The translations under genes were made by a program, and so were the position numbers. This document shows, piece after piece, positions 42,704-54,231 of a stretch of 64,000 bases of DNA. How positions within the stretch are numbered: position 1 is the stretch's first letter; each line of letters begins with the position of its first letter. Source of the DNA: Candidatus Hydrogenisulfobacillus filiaventi (GTDB lineage: Bacteria; Bacillota; Sulfobacillia; Sulfobacillales; R501); NCBI GenBank assembly GCA_902809825.1, contig LR778114.1, forward strand, positions 1,488,001 to 1,552,000, in the 5' to 3' direction. Below the pieces are notes generated by a model. The model was not told the origin of the DNA. It was given only the letters and a program-made list of their open reading frames with translations, and made no database searches.

Positions 42704-43687
42704 TTAGAGCATCCACTCCGCCGGATCGAGCCGGGGCTGCAGGGCGCGGTTGAGGGCCTCCGCCACCACCTCCGCCATGTCCTCGATCAGGAGGTCGATC
42801 TCCTTGGGGGTGACCATCAGCTCCCCCAGCGCCTGACCGGCCACCTCGTCCACCAATCCCTTGCGTTCGGCTTCGGTGAACTCCCCCAGCAGGGCGAAGA
42901 AGCGGTTCTCCCGGCCCAGGGCGCGGGCCAGGGCCCGCAGCACCTGGGACGCGATGGCCGCCGCCTGCACCACCGTGGGCACCCCCACCGCCAGCACCGG
43001 CACCCCCAGTGCCGCCGCGGTCAGCCCCGCGCGCCGGTTGCCGACCCCTGAACCGGGATGGATGCCGGTGTCCGCCAGCTGCACGCTGGCCACCAGGCGG
43101 TCCGGACTGCGGGCGGCCAGGGCGTCCACCGCCACCACCATGGCCGGCCGCACGGCCTGCACCACCCCCCGGATGATGTCCACCGTCTCCACCCCGGTGG
43201 TGCCCAGCACCCCCGGGGCGAGGGCCGCCACCGGCCGGGTACGGCGGTGCACCTCCCCCGGCAGCACCGGACCCAGGTGCCGGGTGACCAGCAGGCGGCT
43301 GATAACGCGCGGCCCCAGGGCATCCGGGGTCACCGCCCCGTTGCCGAGTCCCACCACCAGCACCGGCATGGCCACATCCGGGGGCAGGAACTCGGCCAAC
43401 CGTGCGGCCAAGGCCGCCGTGAGGCGCTGCTTCAGGTCCGGGTCCCGCTCGCCGAAACCGGGAACATCCAGGGTCAGATACCGGCCGGGCGGCTTGCCCA
43501 GCATGCGGCCGGCCTCAGGGGTGCGGATCCGGATATCGTGGATGATGAGCCCCGCCTGCCGGGACTCCTCCACCACCTCGACCCCCGGGATCTCCTCCGC
43601 CCGTCCGCCCCGGGCCAGTTCCCGAGCCTCCAGGGCCATGTCGGTCAGGATGCGCCCCCCGGCGCCGGTGCTACCGGCTTCCGCCAC
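42704..43687 (-). CDS. gpr: Germination protease GPR
   Basis: GPR degrades SASPs at germination. The 327-residue form starts at GTG 43687 after GGAGGAGG. The propeptide carries TDMALEARELARG, which mimics the SASP cleavage site and is where the zymogen is processed. The core has YLTLDVPGFGERDPDLKQRL, LVVGLGNGAVTPDALGPRVI, VVAVDALAARSPDRLVASVQ and LADTGIHPGSGVGNRRAGL. A SASP substrate gene is in the same window. Confidence 0.93.
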   Translation of the reverse strand: MAEAGSTGAGGRILTDMALEARELARGGRAEEIPGVEVVEESRQAGLIIHDIRIRTPEAGRMLGKPPGRYLTLDVPGFGERDPDLKQRLTAALAARLAEFLPPDVAMPVLVVGLGNGAVTPDALGPRVISRLLVTRHLGPVLPGEVHRRTRPVAALAPGVLGTTGVETVDIIRGVVQAVRPAMVVAVDALAARSPDRLVASVQLADTGIHPGSGVGNRRAGLTAAALGVPVLAVGVPTVVQAAAIASQVLRALARALGRENRFFALLGEFTEAERKGLVDEVAGQALGELMVTPKEIDLLIEDMAEVVAEALNRALQPRLDPAEWML

Positions 43688-43746
43688 GCCCTCGCCTCCT
43701 CCCTCCGCAGCTTGCTGCCGTTTAGCCTGCCTCCCCCGCCCGGCTT

Positions 43747-44553
43747 TTAGCCACGGGGCCGCAAGCCCCAGGGGGCGGCGGCCGCCGCGGCCGCCTCCGC
43801 CGGGGTGATCATGCCGGCCTGCACCATACTGGTCAGCACCACCCGCTGGCGGGCGCGGGCAGCGGCCGGATGCAGGTAGGGGTCGAGGTAGCTCGGCGCC
43901 TGCAGGAGCCCGGCCAGCAGGGAGGCCTGGGGCAGGGTCAGCCGGGCGGGGGGCTCCCCGAAATAGCGCCGGGCGGCCATGCCCACCCCGTAGGCGCCGT
44001 CCCCGTAGTAGACCCGGTTCAGGTACAGGGCCAGGATGGTGCGCTTGGAGTACAGCAGGGTGACCGCCGGGGCCAGCAGGGCCTCGGTCAGCTTGCGCCG
44101 GAAGGTCTTGGTCGGCGTCAGCAGGGTATCGCGCACCAGCTGCTGGGTAATGGTGCTGCCGCCCTGCCGGTAGGCCTGGTGGCGGAGGTCCACCACCAGC
44201 GACCGCAGGGTCCCCTCCACACTCACCCCCCAGTTGGCATAGAAGGTCCGGTCCTCGGTGGTGATGAGGGCCTCCGGCAACCAGGGGGAGATCCGGGAAA
44301 GGGGCACAAAGCGCGCCCCGTGGCGGGCGAGGCCGGCCCGCACCTGATGCGGCAGCGTGGTCAGGCCCGGCCAGGCTGCGCGGTAGAACCCCGCCAAGGA
44401 CCATAGGGAAACAGCCAGGCCGGCCGCAAACCCGGCCTGCATCCAGCGCCGCCAGCGACGGCGGCGGGCGGCGGGCCAGGGCCGCCGGAACGGCGGCCGC
44501 GGAGCGGCGGCATCGGGTGTACCCATCGGGCAACTACGTCCCCCCCGTCTCAT
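43747..44553 (-). CDS. Monofunctional peptidoglycan glycosyltransferase (GT51)
   Basis: This 268-residue protein has one N-terminal span and a GT51 domain that polymerises lipid II. Visible motifs are ALITTEDRTFYANWGVS, where Asn replaces the usual His of EDRxFxxHxG, RQGGSTITQQLVRD, and LTEALLAPAVTLLYSKRTIL. No transpeptidase domain follows, so it is MtgA-like. It ends 59 bases before gpr, which suggests a sporulation or cortex role. The start is uncertain: ATG 44553 and ATG 44526 both lack a clear RBS. Confidence 0.88.
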   Translation of the reverse strand: MRRGGRSCPMGTPDAAAPRPPFRRPWPAARRRRWRRWMQAGFAAGLAVSLWSLAGFYRAAWPGLTTLPHQVRAGLARHGARFVPLSRISPWLPEALITTEDRTFYANWGVSVEGTLRSLVVDLRHQAYRQGGSTITQQLVRDTLLTPTKTFRRKLTEALLAPAVTLLYSKRTILALYLNRVYYGDGAYGVGMAARRYFGEPPARLTLPQASLLAGLLQAPSYLDPYLHPAAARARQRVVLTSMVQAGMITPAEAAAAAAAPWGLRPRG

Positions 44554-44576
44554 AGTCTTGTCCCGGGGGTGATGCC

Positions 44577-46073
44577 ATGAGCACCCGCCGCTCGCTGTGG
44601 CGGAGCACGGTGACCCTGACCGCGGCCGCCGTGCTCTCGCGGGCGTTCGGACTGGTCTACCGGATGCTCCTGGCCCGTTTCCTGGGCGCGCGGGGACTCG
44701 GGGTCTTCCAGATGGTATTCCCCCTCTATGTCAGCGTGGTCACTCTGGCTGCCGCCGGCATCCCGGTGGCTCTGGCCCAGCTGATTGCGGAACGGCCCGG
44801 CCAGGAACGGGTGCTGGTGGCGGGCGGCCGCCGGCTGCTGGCATGGACCAGCGTGCCCATCTTCCTGGCCCTGGTGCTGACGGCCGTACCCATCGCCGCC
44901 CACCTCTACCACGATGCCCGCTTCGCCCCCCTCATGCTGGCGTTAAGTCCCTCCGTCCTGCTGGTCAGCGCGGGAGCCCTCCTGCGCGGCTACTTTGTCG
45001 GCCGCCAGGAAATGGCGGTACCAGCCGGGGCCCAGGTCGCGGAACAGGCGGGCCGGGTGGCGGTGCTGGCCGCCCTGCTGGCGCTGGGCGACCGGGGCCG
45101 CGGCCGGTTCGGGCCGGCCCCCCTGATTGCCGCCCTCCTCATCCCGGCGGGGGATGCCATCAGCCTGGCCTGGCTGTACCGCGGCTTCCGCCGGCAACCG
45201 CCCCAGGGCCCGGCCGGGGACGTCCGCGAGGCCGTCCGCCGCCTCTGGCGGCTGTCGCTGCCCATCGCCGCCAGCCGGCTGTCGGGGGCGCTGATCGGCC
45301 TGGCAGAGGCCATCCTCATCCCCGCCCGCCTGCAGGCCGGCGGCATGAGCGAAGCGGCGGCTGTGGCCTTCTTCGGCCAGCTGACGGGGACCGTGCTGCC
45401 CCTCATCTTCTTCCCCACCGCGCTGGCCATCTCCCTCTCCACTGCCCTGGTACCCGCAGTGGCGGACGCCTCCGGCCGCCATGACCCCGCCCGCCTGGGC
45501 CGGGAGGCGGAGCAGGCCCTGGCGGCGACTGCCTTTCTCTCTTTTCCGCTCACCATCGTCCTGGCGGTCCTGGGCCCGGCCTTTGATACCCTGCTTTTCG
45601 CCGCCCATGTCAGCCGCCCCATCTTCACCGCCCTGGCGGTGGGGGGCCTCTTCCTTTACTTTGACATCACGATCTCCGGCATCCTGCGCGGCCTGGGCCG
45701 CACCGGTATCCCCATGCGCAACGACCTGCTGGCCTCCCTGGTGGAGCTGGGCCTCATCGCCGTGCTCGGGGCCCGTCCCGGACAGGGCCCGTTGATGGTG
45801 GCCGGGGCGGTAGCCCTGGGCTTCGCGCTCAGCGCCCTCCTCGACCTGGCCGCCCTTCTGCGCCTGCTGCCGGTCCGCCTGCACTGGCGCCGGGCGCTGG
45901 GACCGCCTGCCGCCGCCTCCTTCCCGCTGCTGCTGGCGCTGCCCCTCTGGCTGCGCTTCTTCCCCCGTGCCCTGCCCGGGATCTGGACCCTGGCGGCGGC
46001 GGTAGGACTGGCGGCGGCGGTCTTCCTGGCCGGGCTGCGGGCCAGCCGCTTCCGCCTGTCCAAACTCACCTAA
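44577..46073 (+). CDS. spoVB: SpoVB-like polysaccharide/lipid flippase
   Basis: This is a 498-residue protein with about 14 spans. It begins STRRSLWRSTVTLTAAAVLS and has SRAFGLVYRMLLARFLGARG, typical of the MATE/MVF flippases SpoVB and related proteins. Stage V protein B is needed for spore cortex synthesis, presumably moving lipid-linked precursors. Its ATG lies only 23 bases from the divergent glycosyltransferase ATG, so the two promoters must overlap or lie inside the genes. Confidence 0.82.
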   Translation: MSTRRSLWRSTVTLTAAAVLSRAFGLVYRMLLARFLGARGLGVFQMVFPLYVSVVTLAAAGIPVALAQLIAERPGQERVLVAGGRRLLAWTSVPIFLALVLTAVPIAAHLYHDARFAPLMLALSPSVLLVSAGALLRGYFVGRQEMAVPAGAQVAEQAGRVAVLAALLALGDRGRGRFGPAPLIAALLIPAGDAISLAWLYRGFRRQPPQGPAGDVREAVRRLWRLSLPIAASRLSGALIGLAEAILIPARLQAGGMSEAAAVAFFGQLTGTVLPLIFFPTALAISLSTALVPAVADASGRHDPARLGREAEQALAATAFLSFPLTIVLAVLGPAFDTLLFAAHVSRPIFTALAVGGLFLYFDITISGILRGLGRTGIPMRNDLLASLVELGLIAVLGARPGQGPLMVAGAVALGFALSALLDLAALLRLLPVRLHWRRALGPPAAASFPLLLALPLWLRFFPRALPGIWTLAAAVGLAAAVFLAGLRASRFRLSKLT

Positions 46074-46076
46074 CGC

Positions 46077-46108
46077 AAAAGGACGCCCTCCGGTAGCGGA
46101 GGGCGTCC
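46077..46108 (-). terminator. Terminator after the ResA-like gene
   Basis: GGACGCCCTCCG-GTAG-CGGAGGGCGTCC is a perfect 12-bp stem. On the minus strand TTTT follows. It lies between the convergent spoVB and the thioredoxin gene. Confidence 0.82.
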
Positions 46109-46129
46109 CCGGGTGCGGCCCCGGGCCGG

Positions 46130-46723
46130 CTAGCGGCTGCTGAGCAGCTGGTGAATGTAGGGCTGCATCTGCGCGGTGGAGAAGAACCCTCCCACCCGCA
46201 CCGCCAGGATGCGGCCCTGCGGGCTGATGAAAACCGATGTGGGAATGGCGGTGACCCCGTAGTTGGCGGCCACCTCGCCGGTGGAGTCCAGCAGCACGGG
46301 GTAGTTCATGCCGTGCGCGGCCATGAAACTCCTGACCGTGGCCGGATTCTCCTCCAGGTTGATGCCGATGAGGCGGAAGCGGCCCTGATAACGGCGGGCC
46401 ACCTGTTCCAGGTCGGGGATCTCCGCCCGGCAGGGGGGGCACCAGGTCGCCCAGAAATTGAGCCAGACCGGCTGCCCGCGCAAGCTGGCCAGCGACACCG
46501 GCTGGCCGTTGGTGGCAGGGAGGGTGAAGGGCGGGGCCGGTTGCCCCGGCGCCAGCACCCCGGCCGCAGAGGCGGCCTGGCCCCCGCTGCCGGCGGCGGG
46601 GGCCGCCGCTGCCGGAGAGGAGCCGGTCCGGGCCGGGCGGCCCGGCCCATGCCCGATCAGATATCCGCCGTAAGCCACGGCCGCGATCACAGCCGCCCCG
46701 CCTGCCACCCGCCGCCAGTCCAC
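46130..46723 (-). CDS. TlpA/ResA-type thiol-disulfide oxidoreductase
   Basis: This 197-residue membrane-anchored protein has one N-terminal span, a Gly/Ala/Pro linker, and a thioredoxin domain with an intact FWATWCPPCRAEIPDLEQVA, INLEENPATVR and YGVTAIPTSVFISPQG. It likely reduces disulfides outside the membrane, for cytochrome c maturation or spore proteins. It stands alone between spoVB and clpB. Compare the single-Cys paralogue at 28605. Confidence 0.88.
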   Translation of the reverse strand: MDWRRVAGGAAVIAAVAYGGYLIGHGPGRPARTGSSPAAAAPAAGSGGQAASAAGVLAPGQPAPPFTLPATNGQPVSLASLRGQPVWLNFWATWCPPCRAEIPDLEQVARRYQGRFRLIGINLEENPATVRSFMAAHGMNYPVLLDSTGEVAANYGVTAIPTSVFISPQGRILAVRVGGFFSTAQMQPYIHQLLSSR

Positions 46724-46759
46724 GCCCCTGCCCCCTTCGTCCGCTTTGGGAACCGCGGT

Positions 46760-49399
46760 TTATGTCGTACCAGTATAGGCGCCGGAAGCCTCTTCGACAA
46801 CGTCCGACCCGCTGCCCGCCACCCGGAAGCTGAGACCGTCCCCGGCCGGATTCCGGTCCACTTCCACCGTGGACCCGGGCCGGACCTCACCGGTGAGCAC
46901 CTTCATGGCCAGGGGATCCTCCACCCGACGCTGCAGTACCCGCCGGAGAGGCCGGGCACCGAACTGGGGGTCGTATCCCCAGGCCGCCAGCAGATCGGCG
47001 GCCGCGTCGGTGACGCTGAGGGTAATCTGATGCTCCTTCAGCCGCTCCCCCACCTGTTGCAGGTGCAGGCGCACGATGGCGCGCAACTGGTCGCGATCGA
47101 GGCGGTGGAAGATGACCACCTCGTCGATCCGGTTCAGGAACTCGGGCCGGAAGCTCTGGCGCAGCACGGCCGCGATCTCCGCCTGCCGGCGGTTCTCGTC
47201 CTCCTCCTCCAGGATGGCGCTCGACCCCAGATTGGAGGTCATGATGATAACCGTGTTGCGGAAGTCCACCACGTGTCCCTGGGCGTCGGTCAGGCGGCCG
47301 TCATCCAGCACCTGCAGCAGGATGTTGAACACTTCCGGGTGCGCCTTCTCGATCTCATCCAGCAGGACCACCGCGTACGGCCGGCGGCGGATGGCCTCCG
47401 TCAGCTGCCCGCCCTCCTCGTAGCCGACATAACCGGGCGGAGCCCCCACCAGGCGGCTGACGGTGTGCCGTTCCATGTATTCCGACATGTCGATGCGCAC
47501 CAGGGCGTTCTCGTCGTCGAACAGGAACTCGGCCAGGGCCTTGGCCAGCTCCGTCTTGCCCACCCCGGTGGGCCCCAGGAAAAGAAACGACCCCATGGGC
47601 CGGCGGGGGTCGGAGAGACCGGCCCGTGCCCGGCGCACCGCGTTGGAGACGGCGGCCACCGCCTGTTCCTGTCCGACCACCCGTCGGGCCAGACGCTCCT
47701 CCATATGCACCAGCTTCTCACGTTCCCCTTCAAGCAGGCGGGAGACGGGGATGCCGGTCCAGCGCGCCACCACCTCGGCGATGTCCTCCTCCCGGACCTC
47801 CTCCCGCAACAGGCGCCCGCGCTGCTCGAGGTCGGCCACCTCCTGCTGGGCCGCCTCCAGCTCGCGGTTGAGGGTGAGCAGGGTGCCGTAGCGCAGTTCC
47901 GCCGCCCGCGCCAGGTCGCCGGCGCGTTCCGCCTGCGCCTCCTGGGTGCGGGCCTCCTCGATGCGGGCCTTAAGATCCCGCACCCGGCTCACCAGCGTCT
48001 TCTCCCGCTCCCAGCGGGTCCTGAGGGCGTCCCGCTTCTCCCCCAGCTCCTCCAGCTCCTTGGCGACCTCCTCCAGGCGGGCGCGGGAGGCGGGGTCATC
48101 CTCCTTGGACAGGGCCTCACGCTCGATCTCGAGCGACAGCCGCCGGCGCTCCAGCTCATCCAGCGCCTCCGGCAGGCTGTCCATCTCTACCCGCAGCTGG
48201 GAGGCGGCCTCATCCACCAGGTCGATGGCCTTATCGGGCAGGAAGCGGTCCCGGATGTAGCGGTGGGAGAGCCGGGCGGCGGCGATGAGGGCGGAGTCGC
48301 GGATGCGGACCCCGTGATGCACCTCGTAGCGCTCCTTCAGGCCGCGCAGGATGGCGATGGTATCCTCCACGCTGGGCTCACCCACGTACACCGGCTGAAA
48401 GCGCCGCTCCAGGGCGGCGTCCTTCTCGATGTACTTGCGGTATTCGTCCAGGGTGGTGGCCCCCACCGCGCGCAGCTCCCCCCGGGCCAGGGCCGGCTTG
48501 AGCAGGTTGGCGGCGTCCACCGACCCCTCCGCCCGGCCGGCCCCCACAATGGTGTGCAGCTCATCGATGAAGAGGATGATCTGCCCCTGGGAGGCCTCGA
48601 TCTCCTTCAACACCGCCTTCATCCGGTCCTCGAACTCGCCCCGGAACTTGGAACCCGCCACCAGGGCCCCCACGTCCAGGGCCAGCACCCGCTTGTTCTT
48701 GAGCCCCTCGGGCACATCGTTGGCCACGATCCGCTGGGCCAAGCCCTCCACAATGGCGGTCTTGCCCACCCCCGGTTCCCCGATCAGCACCGGGTTATTC
48801 TTGGTACGCCGGGATAATACCTGGATGACCCGCCGGATCTCCTCATCCCGCCCGATTACGGGGTCGAGCTTGCCCCGCCGGGCCAGGTCGGTCAGGTCGC
48901 GGCTGTACCGGGCCAGGGCCTGATACTTCTCCTCGGGATTGGGATCGGTGACCCGCTGGGCCCCGCGCACGTCCTTCAAGGCCTGCAGCAGGGCCTCCCG
49001 CCGCACGCCGTAATCGCGCAGCACACGGCCGGCCGGGGTGTCGGCCCGCTCCACCAGGGCCAGCAGCAGGTGCTCGGTGGAGGTGTACTCATCCTTGAGC
49101 TGGGAGGCCTCCTGCTCGGCCTGCTCGATGACCGCCGTCAGTTCGGGACTGAGGTAGCTGCCCACCTGGGTCCCGCTCACGCGGGGGATGCGGTCGACCT
49201 CGCGGGCCACCGCCGACCGGAGGGCGGCCAGCGGCACCCCTACCTTCTCCAGCAGGGGCGGGACCACCCCCTCCTCCTGATCCAGGAGCGCCAGCAGCAG
49301 GTGCTCCGGGGTGATGGCCTGGTTCTGGTGCTCCCGGGCCAGGTTCTGGGCGTTGCCCAGCGCCTCCTGGGATTTGACGGTCAGCTTCTCAATCCGCAT
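46760..49399 (-). CDS. clpB: ATP-dependent disaggregase ClpB
   Basis: This is an 879-residue AAA+ chaperone that rescues aggregates with DnaK. ATG 49399 follows GGGGGAGGGG. The N-domain is [20 protein letters not shown]. Walker A sites are [19 protein letters not shown] and [19 protein letters not shown]. The long coiled-coil M-domain lies between them (about residues 410-530), and [15 protein letters not shown] is near the end. It overlaps dnaJ by 11 bases as last gene of hspR-dnaK-dnaJ-clpB. Confidence 0.97.
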   Translation of the reverse strand: MRIEKLTVKSQEALGNAQNLAREHQNQAITPEHLLLALLDQEEGVVPPLLEKVGVPLAALRSAVAREVDRIPRVSGTQVGSYLSPELTAVIEQAEQEASQLKDEYTSTEHLLLALVERADTPAGRVLRDYGVRREALLQALKDVRGAQRVTDPNPEEKYQALARYSRDLTDLARRGKLDPVIGRDEEIRRVIQVLSRRTKNNPVLIGEPGVGKTAIVEGLAQRIVANDVPEGLKNKRVLALDVGALVAGSKFRGEFEDRMKAVLKEIEASQGQIILFIDELHTIVGAGRAEGSVDAANLLKPALARGELRAVGATTLDEYRKYIEKDAALERRFQPVYVGEPSVEDTIAILRGLKERYEVHHGVRIRDSALIAAARLSHRYIRDRFLPDKAIDLVDEAASQLRVEMDSLPEALDELERRRLSLEIEREALSKEDDPASRARLEEVAKELEELGEKRDALRTRWEREKTLVSRVRDLKARIEEARTQEAQAERAGDLARAAELRYGTLLTLNRELEAAQQEVADLEQRGRLLREEVREEDIAEVVARWTGIPVSRLLEGEREKLVHMEERLARRVVGQEQAVAAVSNAVRRARAGLSDPRRPMGSFLFLGPTGVGKTELAKALAEFLFDDENALVRIDMSEYMERHTVSRLVGAPPGYVGYEEGGQLTEAIRRRPYAVVLLDEIEKAHPEVFNILLQVLDDGRLTDAQGHVVDFRNTVIIMTSNLGSSAILEEEDENRRQAEIAAVLRQSFRPEFLNRIDEVVIFHRLDRDQLRAIVRLHLQQVGERLKEHQITLSVTDAAADLLAAWGYDPQFGARPLRRVLQRRVEDPLAMKVLTGEVRPGSTVEVDRNPAGDGLSFRVAGSGSDVVEEASGAYTGTT

Positions 49400-50357
49400 G
49401 GAGTTCCCCTCCCCCGGTTTCACGGTGCGGCTCCGCCGCCAGCTGGCGGTAGAGCTCATCCTCACGGGCAGTGAACGGTTCCGGGAACCGCAGGTTGACC
49501 TCCAGCAGCAGGTCCCCGCGGCCGCCGCCGCGGCGGGGCAGCCCCTGCCCCTTGAGCCGCAATACCTGGCCGCTGTTGGTGTGCGGGGGGATGCGGACAC
49601 TCAGGGGCGGGCCGGTCAAGGGCCGCACGGTCAGCTCCCCCCCGGTGGCCGCCAGCGGCACCGGCACCGTCATCCGGGCCCGCAGGTCGGCCCCCTGCCG
49701 CCGGAAACGGGGGTGAGGAGCCACCTCCACCCGCAAGCGGGCGTGGTTCCCCACCCGGATAACGTTCCCGCTCTCCACCCCCGGCGGCACCGTCACATCA
49801 AAGGACTGGGGGGTAACCACGCGGCCGACGCCGCTGCAGCGCGGGCAATGGGGGTCGCGCCCATGACACACGGGGCAGGGGACCGACTTCTCCACCGTCA
49901 GCTTGACGGTGGTACCGGTCATCACCTGCTCCAGGGTCAGGGTGACGGTCTGCTCCGGGACATGCGCCGGTTCCGGCCGCGGGCGGGTGGTGCCGGTGAA
50001 AAGGTCCTCAAACAGGGAGGAGAACTCCCCCAGGTCGAAATCGATTCCCCCCGGCCCGCCCATCGTGGTCCAGCCGGTGCGGACCCGCTGGTACCCCGGA
50101 CCGCGGCTGCGGGCCTCCTGCTCGGCAAAGCCCTGGCGCAGGCGGTCGTACTTGGCCCGCCGTTCCGGGTCCGACAGCACCTCATAGGCCTCGTTGATCT
50201 CCTTGAAACGCTCCTCGGCCTCCCGGGTCTTGTTCACGTCCGGGTGGTACTGCCGGGCCAGCTTGCGGTAAGCGCTCTTGATGGTCTTGGCGTCCGCATC
50301 GGGACTGATGCCCAGAATCCGGTAATAGTCCTTAATGCCCGCTCCCGTTGCCGCCAT
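49389..50357 (-). CDS. dnaJ: DnaJ-type co-chaperone with reduced zinc finger
   Basis: This 322-residue protein has a J-domain ([20 protein letters not shown], with HPD in [13 protein letters not shown]) that stimulates DnaK. After a short Gly-poor linker there is a zinc region with only two Cys pairs, [19 protein letters not shown], where canonical DnaJ has four. The C-terminal client-binding domains follow ([20 protein letters not shown], then [20 protein letters not shown]). It lies between dnaK and clpB. Confidence 0.93.
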   Translation of the reverse strand: MAATGAGIKDYYRILGISPDADAKTIKSAYRKLARQYHPDVNKTREAEERFKEINEAYEVLSDPERRAKYDRLRQGFAEQEARSRGPGYQRVRTGWTTMGGPGGIDFDLGEFSSLFEDLFTGTTRPRPEPAHVPEQTVTLTLEQVMTGTTVKLTVEKSVPCPVCHGRDPHCPRCSGVGRVVTPQSFDVTVPPGVESGNVIRVGNHARLRVEVAPHPRFRRQGADLRARMTVPVPLAATGGELTVRPLTGPPLSVRIPPHTNSGQVLRLKGQGLPRRGGGRGDLLLEVNLRFPEPFTAREDELYRQLAAEPHRETGGGELHAD

Positions 50358-50426
50358 GGTTACGATGCCGGGCCCCCGGCCGCGTGCGGCGGCCGGAGCC
50401 CGGCCTCACCCCCGTTCCCCTGGCCC

Positions 50427-52330
<1,904 letters not shown>

Positions 52331-52331
<1 letters not shown>

Positions 52332-52678
52332 TACTCGTTACCCCTCACTTTGCTCCCAGATTCGTGCCGCCCGCGTTCACGCCCCACCCCGGCGGACCCG
52401 GCCGGTTCGGACACCGTGCCGATAATAATCCGGATGCCGGCCAAATTCACCCCCTGACGGGTCAATGCGCAGATCCGTTCCAGCCGGTAGTAGTCGTTCT
52501 CCGAGTATAACCGGTTGTTGCCCTCGGTCCGGTGCGGCCGGATGAGCGCCTCCCGCTCCCAGATCCGGAGCACCTGCGGCGAGACGCCTAGCAGCCGCGC
52601 CATCACCCCGATGGTGTACACGGGCTCGTCCGGTCCGTGAATCGGCATGGGCGCATCACATCCCCAAAAACCAAGCAT
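52331..52678 (-). CDS. hspR: MerR-family heat-shock repressor HspR
   Basis: This protein is 105-115 residues, depending on start (ATG 52648 or 52678; neither has a good RBS). It has [20 protein letters not shown] and [20 protein letters not shown], the winged HTH of HspR, then [20 protein letters not shown] and a basic tail. HspR represses the dnaK operon together with DnaK. As first gene of hspR-dnaK-dnaJ-clpB it is self-regulated, in contrast to the usual dnaK-grpE-dnaJ-hspR order. Confidence 0.9.
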
Positions 52679-52711
52679 GCTCCGGGACCATGGTAATATG
52701 TGCGCCCTCCT

Positions 52712-52753
52712 GGATCAATATTCCTATAACGGTTAATACAGATTTCTTGATCC
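52712..52753. promoter_or_regulatory. Inverted repeat in the hspR promoter region
   Basis: GGATCAA (52712-52718) and TTGATCC (52747-52753) flank an AT-rich 28-bp core with TATAGG and TATTAA elements. It does not match the CTTGAGT-N7-ACTCAAG HAIR box well, but its position before hspR fits an operator. Confidence 0.4.
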
Positions 52754-52775
52754 AAGCCACCTTCCCCCACACGGA

Positions 52776-52805
52776 GGCGGCCTGCCTCGGCTGCGGCAGG
52801 CCGCC
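52776..52805 (-). terminator. Hairpin after aroA, without U-run
   Basis: GGCGGCCTGCC / GGCAGGCCGCC forms an 11-bp stem with an 8-base loop, 62 bases after the aroA stop. No T-run follows, so termination would be partial or Rho-dependent. Confidence 0.45.
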
Positions 52806-52866
52806 TGGGAGAGGAGAAACCGGAGGGTGCCGGCCGGAAAGCGGGGCCTTCCGCCCGGTCCCGGGC

Positions 52867-54231
52867 CTAGGGTGACCCCTCGGGCCCGCCTTCATACCGG
52901 TTGCCGGTCACCGCCGCCGCCAGTACCCGATAATCCCGGAAAAAGGACGGGTAGCTCACGGAGACTGCCCGGGCCCCGCGCACCGTGACCGGGCCCCGCG
53001 CCACCGCCGCCGCCAGGGCGGCCAGCATGGCCAGCCGGTGGTCGCCGTGACTGTCCACCGTGCCGCCGTGCAGGCCGGAAGGCCCTTCCACCACCAGCCC
53101 GTCCGGCCGCTCCTCCACCGCCACCCCCAGGGTGCGCAGCAGGCCGGCGGTGGCGGCGATACGGTCGCTTTCCTTCACCCGCAGCTCCTCCGCCCCGCGG
53201 ATGCGGGTGCGGCCGGCGGCGCGGCTGGCCACCAGCGCGATCAGCGGGGCCTCATCAATCAGGGAGGGGATGTCCTGCCCGGCCACCTCCACCCCCTGCA
53301 AGGGCCGGCCTTCCACGGTGATGCGTCCCACCGGCTCCGGCTGCTCCGCCTCCACCTCCAGCTCCACCCGCGCCCCCATGCGGGCCAGGACCCGGAAGAA
53401 GCCGGTGCGGGTGGGGTTGAGGAGAACCCCTTCCACGGTAACCGCCCAGCCCGGGACCAGCGCGGCCAGCGCCGCCCAGAAGGCCGCCGAAGAGGGGTCG
53501 CCCGGAACGCGGAGGTCGAACGGCGCCAGGGGGGCGGTCAGCGGCGCCACCCGGATCACGCCATTGTCCGGTCCCTGCACCTGCGCCCCCAGCATGCGCA
53601 ATAGCCGCTCGCTGTGGTCCCGGGTCGGCTCCGGCTCCCGGATCTCCACCCCATCCCGGCTTTGCAGGCCGGCCAGAATGAGGGCCGATTTCACCTGGGC
53701 GGACGCCACCTCCAGCGTCCAACGGCCCCCCGCAAGCCGGCCGCCCTCTACCGCCACCGGCGCCCATTCCCCGCCCCGGGCACACACCCGCGCGCCCAGG
53801 GCGGCCAGGGGCCGCAGCACCCGGCCCATCGGGCGGCGGCGCAGCGACGCATCACCGGTCAGGACGGTGAGCCCGCGCACCCCCGCGACCAGGCCCATGC
53901 CCAGCCGCATAGTGGTCCCGGAGTTGGCGCAATCCACCACCTGGTCGGGCTCCTGCAGCCGGTCAGGACCGGGGGCCGTGAGCCGCAGGATGCGGCACCC
54001 GCCTTCCGTGGCCTCGTCGGCCTCCACCCCCAGGGCCTGCACCAGGCGCAGCGACGCGCGGGTATCCGCCGCATCCAGCCAGCCCTCCACCCGCGAGTGC
54101 CCGCGGGTGAGCGCGCTGAAGAGGATGGCGCGGTGCGTCAGCGACTTGTCCCCCGGGACCCGCAGGCGGGCGGCCAGGGGATGACGCACCTCCCAGGGGG
54201 TAAGGTGCAGGACGTCATCATGTCCGCTCAT
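52867..54231 (-). CDS. aroA: 3-phosphoshikimate 1-carboxyvinyltransferase (EPSP synthase)
   Basis: AroA joins PEP and shikimate-3-phosphate. The 454-residue protein has VPGDKSLTHRAILFSALTRG, CANSGTTMRLGMGLVAGVRG, the LRRRPMGRVLRPLAALGARV loop, and RVKESDRI-type RGAEELRVKESDRIAATAGL. The length is usual. It overlaps tyrA by 14 bases and ends the aroF-tyrA-aroA unit. Confidence 0.96.
   Translation of the reverse strand: MSGHDDVLHLTPWEVRHPLAARLRVPGDKSLTHRAILFSALTRGHSRVEGWLDAADTRASLRLVQALGVEADEATEGGCRILRLTAPGPDRLQEPDQVVDCANSGTTMRLGMGLVAGVRGLTVLTGDASLRRRPMGRVLRPLAALGARVCARGGEWAPVAVEGGRLAGGRWTLEVASAQVKSALILAGLQSRDGVEIREPEPTRDHSERLLRMLGAQVQGPDNGVIRVAPLTAPLAPFDLRVPGDPSSAAFWAALAALVPGWAVTVEGVLLNPTRTGFFRVLARMGARVELEVEAEQPEPVGRITVEGRPLQGVEVAGQDIPSLIDEAPLIALVASRAAGRTRIRGAEELRVKESDRIAATAGLLRTLGVAVEERPDGLVVEGPSGLHGGTVDSHGDHRLAMLAALAAAVARGPVTVRGARAVSVSYPSFFRDYRVLAAAVTGNRYEGGPEGSP

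Noticed and set aside
46151-48817. 888-codon open frame on the plus strand
   Set aside because: It is antisense to the ResA-like gene and clpB, which carry full motifs; no domain seen.
52776-52805. aroA hairpin as a full Rho-independent terminator
   Set aside because: No U-run follows, so it was recorded only with low confidence.
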